In this document: one piece after another, positions 6,901 to 14,714 of the stretch
Position numbering within the stretch: position 1 is the first letter of the stretch
How the letters are laid out: each line of letters opens with the position of its first letter
Virus record (IMG/VR): IMGVR_UViG_3300025120_000045
Coordinates: 1 to 62,240 of that record
Direction: 5' to 3' (one strand)
DNA length: 62,240 bases
DNA from: a virus
The notes under the pieces: model-generated
What the model was told of the DNA's origin: nothing
Seen by the model: the letters and a program-made list of their open reading frames with translations, nothing else
The model's database searches: none
Translations under genes and position numbers: made by a program

Positions 6901-7097
6901 TATCTTGTTTTCCTATTCATTCGTTCGTTTTCTTGTCGTACTCTTTCATTTTCTTTTTCAATCCAGTCCATAAGCATTTGAACATATATGGCTCTTTCAA
7001 AAGGTATCATACTTTCTAACTCATTCAATGAGTATTTATGATGTTGCATCAAGGCAAAGTTTGTCGAATAGTAATTATGCAACGAGTTATGCGACAA
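6900..7097 (-). CDS. Small tail/hub assembly protein (gp51-like)
   Basis: 65 residues with a LNELESMIPFERAIYVQML core and a charged helical end (EKENERVRQENERMN). It sits immediately downstream of gp26 with a 2-base gap and its stop overlaps the tape-measure ATG. T4-like phages have a short gp51 hub-assembly catalyst beside gp26. In tailed phages generally this slot before the tape measure holds tail-assembly chaperones. The assignment rests on position and the MIPFER-type motif. Confidence 0.55.
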   Translation of the reverse strand: MSHNSLHNYYSTNFALMQHHKYSLNELESMIPFERAIYVQMLMDWIEKENERVRQENERMNRKTR

Positions 7098-7099
7098 AC

Positions 7100-7813
7100 T
7101 TATGAAAAAAAATCCATAAGGCCCTTTAGTTGATGTTCAACATCCTTTCCACACTTAGAGCATTTATACTTTACTTCATGTACAATTTTTGGAGAGTTAT
7201 CAAAAAAGTTAACTACTTTTGTAAATTGTTTTTGATCCAATCCCTCTAAAAACTCTGATAATTCGTTTGGAGTAAAATCATTATATACTTGATCTTTATC
7301 GTATACATTTACTATACATTTTTCTAAAATATCAAACATATCTTTCAATGATGGTTGTGCAAAATCTGTTCCAGATGTTTTAATCATATTGAGTGAAGGA
7401 GCCTTCATTGTTATTCCTACATTACCATCTATATCAATAACATTAGAATAATTTTCTGGTTTTGATACAGCTATATCTTCTATGTTAATATCAACATCTG
7501 TTTCACCATTACATTCTGGATCTTGATAATGTTTTAATTTGAGTTCAATTATTTCACCAACACTCTTTGCTCTAAGTTGTAAAAATAACCACTCAACATC
7601 ATACGTTGGTAATTCCATCACTTTTAATGGTGTCAGTACACAAGATTCTAAAATTTTAAAAACTGCATTTTGAATCTCTTGTTGATCTTTACCTTGCTGT
7701 GCCATAAGAAGTATCTTTTCTTCTTTGACTAAAAAAGGTCTAAATGCTATTGTTTGATCAGTTGAAGGAAGTTTTGTATAAAACTCCGGTGTAGTAAGTT
7801 TGGGTAATGCCAT
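7100..7813 (-). CDS. 26: gp26-like baseplate hub assembly protein
   Basis: 237 residues against 208 in T4 gp26. It begins MALPKLTTPEFYTKLPST, with a middle QLRAKSVGEIIELKLKH block. A C-terminal C-x2-C pair (YKCSKCGKD) suggests a metal site. It is required for assembly of the central hub of the baseplate. It lies in the minus-strand module between the gp54-like gene and the small gp51-like gene. Confidence 0.7.
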   Translation of the reverse strand: MALPKLTTPEFYTKLPSTDQTIAFRPFLVKEEKILLMAQQGKDQQEIQNAVFKILESCVLTPLKVMELPTYDVEWLFLQLRAKSVGEIIELKLKHYQDPECNGETDVDINIEDIAVSKPENYSNVIDIDGNVGITMKAPSLNMIKTSGTDFAQPSLKDMFDILEKCIVNVYDKDQVYNDFTPNELSEFLEGLDQKQFTKVVNFFDNSPKIVHEVKYKCSKCGKDVEHQLKGLMDFFS

Positions 7814-7825
7814 TATATACTCCTA

Positions 7826-8656
7826 TTATGAAAATAATCTTGCTGCTGCAAATGCTGCCCCTGTTAAAAATGCTTGTGTTCTTTGTGATTGACCAGCAAC
7901 TGCACGACCAGCTAGTACTGCAGCTCCTTGAGAAATTCCTGTTGATGTACCAAGATTGACTCTTGATGCAGCACTTGGAACACTAAAGTTAGCTGATGTG
8001 TTTACTATATCAATAAAATATTTATAGTCAAAAACAACATTGAGTTTGACTAATTCGTTGCTTGACCAATCCATTTGAATATCTTGGATAGTTCTTGGAT
8101 ATGCCTCTTGAAGAGTACATGCATATGTATTAATTAATGAACCATCACCTTTACCAACAACATCATAACAAAATATTGTCATTGAACAACTAAAATTCTC
8201 TAAGTAATTTAATTCCTTTACACTATGCTCTTCACTAACATCTCCTTGTGTTCTATGATGACCTATAATTAAATCCTGCCATAATTCAAAAAATATCTTT
8301 TCACTATAATCTGCTGACATTAAAAATGTTGCATCTACTGGTTGGTATACAGCATTAGTTGGATACTCTCTAACTAAACCATAGTTAGCTTCTTTAAAAG
8401 GACTTGATATTATAATTCTTCCAGGAAGAGTAACTCTTTCACATCTTAATGCTAAATGAAAGCCTCCATAATCTTCCCATGTTGGTACTTGACTAGAAAT
8501 ATCTTTTAATCTTTTAAATTGTTTACCTATTTTATTTCTAAGTTTTCCTGTACCTAGTGTATCTCCTGGAGCAGTAAATACAAGCATAAAATGTGACTCT
8601 TTAGCCACACTCTCTTTGTTTATATCGCCTCTATGAAAATCTACTGGATATGCCAT
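7826..8656 (-). CDS. 54: Tail-tube-family baseplate protein (gp54-like)
   Basis: 276 residues with the tail-tube-type fold signature: an early RCERVTLPGRII segment, then EYPTNAVYQPVDATF, a KIFFELWQDLI helix, and a late YPRTIQDIQMDWSSNELVKLNVVFDYKY strand block. The same order of elements occurs in gp19 and gp3. In T4, gp54 initiates tail tube polymerisation on gp48. The C-terminus (about 220-276) is Ala/Gly-rich. Its partner gp48 starts about 1.1 kb away on the opposite strand. Identification as gp54 is by fold pattern and context. Confidence 0.65.
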   Translation of the reverse strand: MAYPVDFHRGDINKESVAKESHFMLVFTAPGDTLGTGKLRNKIGKQFKRLKDISSQVPTWEDYGGFHLALRCERVTLPGRIIISSPFKEANYGLVREYPTNAVYQPVDATFLMSADYSEKIFFELWQDLIIGHHRTQGDVSEEHSVKELNYLENFSCSMTIFCYDVVGKGDGSLINTYACTLQEAYPRTIQDIQMDWSSNELVKLNVVFDYKYFIDIVNTSANFSVPSAASRVNLGTSTGISQGAAVLAGRAVAGQSQRTQAFLTGAAFAAARLFS

Positions 8657-9276
8657 TATATTATCATCTTTCTGCTCTCTCTATGAACTTTTCCTTTGTT
8701 GGCTTTTTTAAATCTTTCTGTTGGTAAAAATAAAGCAACATCCCAAGCATTAGCATTTATTTTAACAAACCTACCTCTTACACGACTCATTAAATACTTT
8801 TTAATACAAGGTTTAAAAAATCTAAACTTGCTAGCACTATTTAGCATCTTGTAGCTAAGTCTGATACGTGTGTCCTCATCATATTTCTTATCACTTGATA
8901 TAGTATATAAGCTATCCATCAATCTAGCTCTTAATCTTATATCTAAGTAATGTAAGTTAATTCCATAAAAAGCTCCACTTTCTGCTGCCCTACTTCTTGT
9001 GAATGCTTGTTTGAATGGAAAGATAAGAGGAAAGGTATCATAATAAGGCAAGTCATCCTTTGTTTTTGGATCATAAAAAAACTGATACATAAATCCAACT
9101 TGTAATTGTTTTGTCATCTGTGTTTTTGGAGCAGATGTGATTATTTGTCTTGGTTGTACACCTCTTGTTGTTCTAGCTAAATCTCTAAACCAATTCCTAG
9201 CACTTCTTGTCAAGTTTGGAATTTGACCAGATTGAATACCTTTATCAACTAGCTTGTCGTAAATATAAGCGACCAT
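8656..9276 (-). CDS. Conserved T4-like virion protein, unassigned
   Basis: 206 residues, basic, without membrane segments. Motifs seen are RSARNWFRDLARTTRGV, QLQVGFMYQFFYDPK and FYGINLHYLDIRLRARLMDSL. Proteins of this kind sit beside gene 4 in marine T4-like phages. In T4 the neighbour of gene 4 is gene 2 (DNA end protector), but I see no convincing gp2 signature, and a distal hub role (gp28 position) is equally possible. It is translationally coupled to the gp54-like gene by a 1-base overlap. Confidence 0.6.
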   Translation of the reverse strand: MVAYIYDKLVDKGIQSGQIPNLTRSARNWFRDLARTTRGVQPRQIITSAPKTQMTKQLQVGFMYQFFYDPKTKDDLPYYDTFPLIFPFKQAFTRSRAAESGAFYGINLHYLDIRLRARLMDSLYTISSDKKYDEDTRIRLSYKMLNSASKFRFFKPCIKKYLMSRVRGRFVKINANAWDVALFLPTERFKKANKGKVHRESRKMII

Positions 9277-9711
9277 CTAAATCTTTAATTCTTTTTCTGT
9301 TAATATTACAAATTCCCATTTCCTTGCTGCACAATATTCTCTTGCAGCTTTCCACTTATAAGTATTTATCGCAAATGTCTTAACTTCTGTAAGGTATCGC
9401 CTTGTCTTCTTCTTTTGTATTTTAGGTTCCTGAGTTTGTTTGTAAGGTTTAACTTCAATTACATATACTTGATCTTTTGTATTTTTAATAACAAAGTCAG
9501 GAAAATATCTATGGATCCTACCTGTAATTGGATGTCTATATGGTATAAACCATTCTTCACTTTGCCATTGAACAATGTCTGGTTTATTATCAAAATAAAT
9601 CATACACTGTTTTTCCCAAGAACTTCGATAAATAATGTTAGTAGGATCACCTTTATACTTGTGAGGGTGTTTTGGCTTAAATATACCTTTATAGGCTTTT
9701 GAATAGTCCAT
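9277..9711 (-). CDS. 4: gp4 head completion protein
   Basis: 144 residues, as in T4 gp4 (150). The fold is TnsA/restriction-nuclease-like: IIYRSSWEKQCMIYFD, then HRYFPDFVIK and YVIEVKPY, which supplies the PD-(D/E)xK-style residues D-x9-E-x-K. gp4 acts after packaging to finish the head for tail joining. First gene of the minus-strand module. A TATAAAATA late-like element (9716-9724, minus strand) lies just upstream. The divergent gp48 gene starts 39 bases away. Confidence 0.88.
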   Translation of the reverse strand: MDYSKAYKGIFKPKHPHKYKGDPTNIIYRSSWEKQCMIYFDNKPDIVQWQSEEWFIPYRHPITGRIHRYFPDFVIKNTKDQVYVIEVKPYKQTQEPKIQKKKTRRYLTEVKTFAINTYKWKAAREYCAARKWEFVILTEKELKI

Positions 9712-9750
9712 ATGGTATTTTATAACAATTAACTAAGAAAGTCAAGCATT

Positions 9751-10776
9751 ATGTCTATAATGAGTGCTAAAGCAAATAGAAATCCAAATGCAGGTCCTGG
9801 AGAACCAGGTGATGACGGTCCTTTAAAATTATTAGATGGACCACTTGGTGCAGGTCAATCATTGCAATATCCAAGGAATATTACAAAAGTAGATCATTAT
9901 ATGGTTTTCTCAGCTTATGAAGAACACGCTTTCCAAGCATCTACAGTTAATAGACAAAATAAAAATAAACTTGGTTCTGTTTATCTTCCAATGCCATCTG
10001 GTTTAACAACAGCGTACGAACAAAGTTATGAAAATTCAGCTATGGGAGCTATAGGGGCTGAGTTAGCAGGAGCAGCATCTAATCAAGGTAGTGCTATAAG
10101 AGAGCAGGCAGCTTCTGGTGATGTATTGGGTGTTGGAAAAAGTTTGTCAAAAATAGGATTTGAAGCTGGAAAAAAATTAGCAAACCCAGCAGCTTTAGGA
10201 AATCTTTTATCAGGTGGAACAGGAGCAGCTTTAGCGGGAGGAGGAGTAGGTGGTCTTGCCAACAAATTTGAAAGAACAAGTGGTGTAGCAGGAGGATTAG
10301 CTGCAGGAGCAGCTGCTGGAGTTCAGCAAGGATTAAAAATTGCTGGGGCAGGAGTTGGAATAACAAGAAATCCTCATATGGCAGTTTTATATACTTCACC
10401 TAACTTTAGACAGTTTGAATTTGGATTTGAATTAAAACCAAAATCATATCACGAAAGTATTGATATTGGAAAAATAATACACTTTTTTAAATACTATAGT
10501 GCACCAGAATATTTAGCTCAAAATCATTTTTTTGATTATCCAAATCAATTCAAAGTATACTTTAAACATCCAGACTTCTTATTTAAAATGGGAGACATGG
10601 TATTAAAAAATGTTGCTATTGATTATCATGGAGAAGGAACACCTTTATATTATGATGCCTCTGCAGCACAAAGTAGTGGAAGAAAATTATTAGCTCCAGC
10701 TTCAGTTAAAATGCAATTAACTTTCCAAGAGATCAAAGTTCTTACTAAAACAGAGATTGAAAAGCAGGGTAGATAA
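9751..10776 (+). CDS. 48: gp48 baseplate tail tube cap
   Basis: 341 residues (T4 gp48 has 364). The segment YPRNITKVDHYMVFSAYEE is the family-type start of the tube-like domain. The middle (about 95-195) is an Ala/Gly-rich helical insertion. The C-terminal half FEFGFELKPKSYHESIDIGKIIHFFKYY, split across strands, matches tube-cap proteins. gp48 caps the baseplate and seeds the tube with gp54. It overlaps gp53 by one base (ATGA-type coupling). Confidence 0.8.
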   Translation: MSIMSAKANRNPNAGPGEPGDDGPLKLLDGPLGAGQSLQYPRNITKVDHYMVFSAYEEHAFQASTVNRQNKNKLGSVYLPMPSGLTTAYEQSYENSAMGAIGAELAGAASNQGSAIREQAASGDVLGVGKSLSKIGFEAGKKLANPAALGNLLSGGTGAALAGGGVGGLANKFERTSGVAGGLAAGAAAGVQQGLKIAGAGVGITRNPHMAVLYTSPNFRQFEFGFELKPKSYHESIDIGKIIHFFKYYSAPEYLAQNHFFDYPNQFKVYFKHPDFLFKMGDMVLKNVAIDYHGEGTPLYYDASAAQSSGRKLLAPASVKMQLTFQEIKVLTKTEIEKQGR

Positions 10777-11354
10777 TGAGTTTTTATTTTAGACCATTTC
10801 CAAAAGTATCATACGATATTAAAAAAAATAATTTACCAATACTGTTGACTAATATTACAGCAAGGTATAAAATAAGAGATATACTAAAAAGCAGAACATC
10901 AATATATTTTAGTTACACTGTAAAGGATGGAGACAGACCAGATGTTTTAGCATATAAGTATTATGGTGATGAAACTTTAGATTGGTTAATATATTTGGTT
11001 AATGATATTATTGATCCTTACTATGATTGGCCATTAAGTGATGATGCTTTTAACAAATATATGACAACATTATATGGTAGTCCAAATACAGCTAGAGCAA
11101 CTACATATGAATATCGAAAGATATTGAATAGTCAATCCACACTAATAGATGGAACGGTTGTACCAGAAAGATTTGTTGTTGTTGATCAAAATACATATAA
11201 TGGTTTATCTACATCAGACAGAAAAGAAATAGATGCTTATCAATACTATGAAGAGCAAAATGATAAAAAAAGGGACATAAAGATTTTAAGTTCTGATTTT
11301 GTAGGACAAATTAAATCAGAAGTTGAGGTTATCTTTAGTGAAAATTACAACTAA
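10776..11354 (+). CDS. 53: gp53 baseplate wedge
   Basis: 192 residues, T4 gp53 has 196. It starts MSFYFRPFPKVSYDI and contains the LysM-like block GDRPDVLAYKYYGDETLDW followed by LIYLVNDIIDPYYDWPLS, which is diagnostic. gp53 joins wedges to the hub during baseplate assembly. It is coupled to gp48 upstream and to the hub gene downstream. Confidence 0.92.
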   Translation: MSFYFRPFPKVSYDIKKNNLPILLTNITARYKIRDILKSRTSIYFSYTVKDGDRPDVLAYKYYGDETLDWLIYLVNDIIDPYYDWPLSDDAFNKYMTTLYGSPNTARATTYEYRKILNSQSTLIDGTVVPERFVVVDQNTYNGLSTSDRKEIDAYQYYEEQNDKKRDIKILSSDFVGQIKSEVEVIFSENYN

Positions 11355-12973
11355 TGGCAGAAACATCAGAAAACAAGAATGCAAGACCCAATGATATAGC
11401 TGGCTTTTCATGTAGAATAGTTAATTATAAAGGAGAAGCAATAGATATTACAGATCAAGTTGATACATTTAACATATATGAAGATTTAACAAGCCCTGTA
11501 TCTTCTTGTGAATTATTAATAATTGATGCTTTAGGTTTACCAGAACGATTTCCTATAGTAGGTGAAGAGTATGTTGTAATGACTTATAGAACAAGAGGTC
11601 AAAAAAAATTTCAAGATCGTGATGGGGAAAAACATCAAGAAGAATATGATCTTAGAGTTAGATCATTTAGGGTTTATAAACTTAGAAATAAAGTTGAATC
11701 AAAGGAAAGGCAACATAACTATGTTTTAATGTGTGTTGATGATCATTTAATGTTAAATGAAATGACTGATTTAGATGGAAGTTTTGTTGGTCAAAACTGT
11801 ACTTTAGCAGCAAACACTATTTTTCATAACAACTTTATTAAAACAGATGAAGTGTTTAGACCATTTGACAAGTATCCACGTTTATATGGTGTTAACAAAA
11901 ATGATGTCTTAAAATCAGTAAACAATTCATCATACATAGCACCTGGTGTTACACCTTTTGAAGCAATTACATATTTGAGAGAAGAAGCACAACATGAAAA
12001 TAATTTAGATAATAATAGTGATTATGTGTTCTTTCAAACATACTTAGGATTTCATTTGACGACACTTTCAGAATTAAAAAATCAAACACCTCAATTTAAA
12101 TTTATAGTTCAAGATGGAGCAGCTGAAGAGAAAAAACAAGATACTGTACCACGAGAAGAAACAGGTGAAAGAGAGGATCTAAATGATAGAATGACAGTAA
12201 ATAATTTTAGTATTAAAAAAACATTTGACACACTTCACAACCTATCTCTTGGAACATATGGTAATAGAGTAGCAGCCATTGATATATTAACAAAAAAATT
12301 TGATGAGAAAAGTTTTAGCTATAATGAAGACTACAAAAAATTAAAAACTTTAGATGTTGGTAGATTGACAACAGATGATAGTTTATTTAAATTTTCTGGT
12401 TCAACCCACACAAGATATTTACCAACAGAGTTACTATCAACAAACATTAATACAGGAAGTCCTACAGGATTCACACCTACAGAATCAAGCTATGCAACTA
12501 CTCCATATTTTTTTCCAATTGATAAAGAAAATCCTGATGAAAAAAAAGATAAAATTTCAGGAACAATTAGTAACAAAGCTGCTTCAGAAAGATTAGCAAA
12601 AATAATTGCTAATGATCCAAAACTTGCTAATCCAAGAAGAAAACAACACGTATTAAATGAAAGAATATCCTCTAAAGCTCTATTAGATAATATTTTAATT
12701 AATATTACTGTTCCTGGAAACAGTGATGTTAAAGTTGGAGATACTATAAACCTGTATATTCCTCAAACATCAAGTGGCATGGATGAACTGATGTACAATA
12801 TGTTTTTTGGTCAAGTTGATCCAAAGTTTTTAGTGGTTAAGTTGAGACAGTCTTATGAAAACAAAGCACAAGGATACCAAACTGTATTAACTGTTATAAA
12901 AGATAGTTTTAAAGATGAAATAGCAACTACTGTACAAAAAGTTAATGATTCTGAAGGAGTTAGTGATGACTAG
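11354..12973 (+). CDS. Baseplate hub protein (gp27-like)
   Basis: 539 residues. The N-terminal domain reads IAGFSCRIVNYKGEAIDITDQVDTF in parts and TSPVSSCELLI, the pattern of hub proteins of the gp27/gpD class. The middle contains ITYLREEAQ, and the C-terminal domain has KVGDTINLYIPQTSSG. It is longer than T4 gp27 (391). It directly precedes and overlaps gene 5 by 8 bases, the same pairing as the T4 gp27-gp5 complex at the tail tip. Confidence 0.75.
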   Translation: MAETSENKNARPNDIAGFSCRIVNYKGEAIDITDQVDTFNIYEDLTSPVSSCELLIIDALGLPERFPIVGEEYVVMTYRTRGQKKFQDRDGEKHQEEYDLRVRSFRVYKLRNKVESKERQHNYVLMCVDDHLMLNEMTDLDGSFVGQNCTLAANTIFHNNFIKTDEVFRPFDKYPRLYGVNKNDVLKSVNNSSYIAPGVTPFEAITYLREEAQHENNLDNNSDYVFFQTYLGFHLTTLSELKNQTPQFKFIVQDGAAEEKKQDTVPREETGEREDLNDRMTVNNFSIKKTFDTLHNLSLGTYGNRVAAIDILTKKFDEKSFSYNEDYKKLKTLDVGRLTTDDSLFKFSGSTHTRYLPTELLSTNINTGSPTGFTPTESSYATTPYFFPIDKENPDEKKDKISGTISNKAASERLAKIIANDPKLANPRRKQHVLNERISSKALLDNILINITVPGNSDVKVGDTINLYIPQTSSGMDELMYNMFFGQVDPKFLVVKLRQSYENKAQGYQTVLTVIKDSFKDEIATTVQKVNDSEGVSDD

Positions 12974-14105
12974 TAAAACATTTGATCAAGAATATTTAGG
13001 ATTAGGTGGCTTTGTTTGGTTCTTTGGAGTTGTAGAAGATGTATTGGATCCATTAAAAACAGGTAGAGTAAAAGTTAGATGCTATGATTGGCACACGTCT
13101 GACAAAGGAAAACTACCTACAAGTCAAATACCTTGGGCACAAGTAATGATGCCTGCAAATAATGCATCTATATCTGGTATTGGTACATCACCAAATGGAT
13201 TGAAACAAGGTAGTTGGGTTATAGGATTTTTCTTAGATGGTGGACAAGCACAAAGACCATTTATAATGGGATCTATACCTGCAATACCAAGTACTTTATC
13301 AAATAAACAATATGGATTTAATGATCCAGAAGAAAAATATCCAACCGTAATACATGAACCAGATTCAAATAGATTAGCAAGAAATGATGCTAATAATGCT
13401 CATAGTGTTATTGAAACTAAAAATCATTTAAAAGCAAATAATATAACTATTGCATTGGGTGGTGGAGAAAAACCTGCTGCCAATAACTGGGGAGAGCCTG
13501 TAAGTGCTTATGGAGCTGTGTATCCTAACAATCATGTATTTGCAACAGAAAGTGGTCATATAAAAGAATATGACGATACACCAAATAACGAAAGGATCCA
13601 TGAGTATCATAAATCAGGAACATTTTATGAAATAGATAAACGAGGAATCAAGACAACAAGAGTAGTTGCAAACAATTATACTATTATAGCTAATAACGAT
13701 CATGTTTATATCAAAGGTGTTTGTAATTTATTTATTGGTGCAAACTGTAACACTTATATTGCTGGTAATTGGAATATAGATGTGGCTGGAAATAAAAATG
13801 AAAGAATAGCTGGTGATTATAAACAAACAGTTTCTGGAACAACCCATCTATCAAGAACAGCATTAAATGAAACATCCACAGCAACAAGTCAAACTTATAC
13901 AGGCAACTATGCTGTACGATATAACTTAACAAGTGAATTTCATCACGAAGGTGATAGAAAAACATTTAGAGGTGCTGATGATTATTTAAGACATGATGAA
14001 GGAGTAGATTTCTCATGTCCAACAGATCCATCAAGAACATCAGATGAAAATTGTGATGATTTAACAGTACCTACAACACCCACGAATGTTGCAAATTCGG
14101 GATAA
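12966..14105 (+). CDS. 5: gp5-like tail needle/spike hub protein
   Basis: 379 residues from ATG 12966, chosen because AAGGAG (12954-12959) precedes it; 12945 is in frame but lacks a site. The N-terminal OB fold reads VWFFGVVEDVLDPLKTGRVKV. The VgrG-like portion has PWAQVMMP and GSWVIGFFLDGG. A C-terminal beta-helix shows repeating short strands (VYIKGVCNLFIGANCNTYIAG). T4 gp5 has a lysozyme domain between these parts; none is seen here, as in cyanophage versions. It forms the membrane-piercing needle. Confidence 0.85.
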   Translation: MTSKTFDQEYLGLGGFVWFFGVVEDVLDPLKTGRVKVRCYDWHTSDKGKLPTSQIPWAQVMMPANNASISGIGTSPNGLKQGSWVIGFFLDGGQAQRPFIMGSIPAIPSTLSNKQYGFNDPEEKYPTVIHEPDSNRLARNDANNAHSVIETKNHLKANNITIALGGGEKPAANNWGEPVSAYGAVYPNNHVFATESGHIKEYDDTPNNERIHEYHKSGTFYEIDKRGIKTTRVVANNYTIIANNDHVYIKGVCNLFIGANCNTYIAGNWNIDVAGNKNERIAGDYKQTVSGTTHLSRTALNETSTATSQTYTGNYAVRYNLTSEFHHEGDRKTFRGADDYLRHDEGVDFSCPTDPSRTSDENCDDLTVPTTPTNVANSG

Positions 14106-14108
14106 ATA
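14101..14108 (+). promoter_or_regulatory. Late-promoter-like GATAAATA
   Basis: One mismatch from TATAAATA, 19 bases before the ATG of the Hc1-like gene. It overlaps the end of gene 5. Confidence 0.4.
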
Positions 14109-14126
14109 ATATAAAAGGAAGAGAAT

Positions 14127-14294
14127 ATGAATACACACGAAACTTTAGTTAGCTTATTTAACACTTATACTAACGAAAATGAAAAAGCTATGACTGGTAA
14201 CAAAAGTGCTGGTACTAGAGCAAGGAAAGCATTGAGTGAAATCTCTAAACTGTGTAAAGATAGGCGCAAAGAGATACAAGAATCTAAGCAATAG
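14127..14294 (+). CDS. Hc1-family histone H1-like protein
   Basis: 55 residues. The block GNKSAGTRARKALSEI followed by CKDRRKEIQESK matches the N-terminal helical domain of the Hc1 family (chlamydial Hc1 and Bacteroidetes relatives, with NKAAGTRARK). These proteins bind and condense DNA. The usual long Lys/Ala tail is missing. It sits between gene 5 and gene 25, behind a late-type element and an AGGAAGAG ribosome site. It could be a minor virion-associated or nucleoid-acting protein. Confidence 0.7.
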   Translation: MNTHETLVSLFNTYTNENEKAMTGNKSAGTRARKALSEISKLCKDRRKEIQESKQ

Positions 14295-14318
14295 TAATAA
14301 ATAGGTCAGAGGTTCAAA

Positions 14319-14714
14319 ATGGCAGGAATTAACAACGTTGTTTATAAAGATTTCGATATCTTGTTTGATAGACATCCAGTTACAAGAAAGTTAAACACAT
14401 TAACAAATAATGCTGCAATTGCTCGATCTGTTAAAAATCTTATTTTAACAAATAAAGGTGAAAGACCTTATCAACCATTTATTGGTGGAGATGTAAGATC
14501 AAAACTATTTGAGTTAAATGATGGTACTGTTGAACAAGAAATAAAAGAAGCTATTGAAGATGCTATTAAAGAATATGAACCAAGAGCTGAATTAATTGAT
14601 GTATTTGCAGATCAAAATATAGATGGAAACAGTATCAATGTAACAATAAAATTTAGAGCTGTAAACCAAACAACACCAGTAGAAATACAATTTTTATTAG
14701 AGAGAGTTAGATAA
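14319..14714 (+). CDS. 25: gp25 baseplate wedge
   Basis: 131 residues (T4 gp25: 132). Family features are DFDILFDRHPVTRKL, NAAIARSVKNLILTNKGERP and the EPR motif in EYEPRAELIDV. gp25 belongs to the sheath-initiator family shared with type VI secretion TssE. It overlaps gp6 by one base. AATAAATA (about 14297-14304) may drive the wedge genes. Confidence 0.95.
   Translation: MAGINNVVYKDFDILFDRHPVTRKLNTLTNNAAIARSVKNLILTNKGERPYQPFIGGDVRSKLFELNDGTVEQEIKEAIEDAIKEYEPRAELIDVFADQNIDGNSINVTIKFRAVNQTTPVEIQFLLERVR

Noticed and set aside
10083-10399. Minus-strand ORFs opposite gp48
   Set aside because: Poly-Leu and poly-Pro/Ala products that mirror the Ala/Gly-rich insert of gp48. They are shadows.
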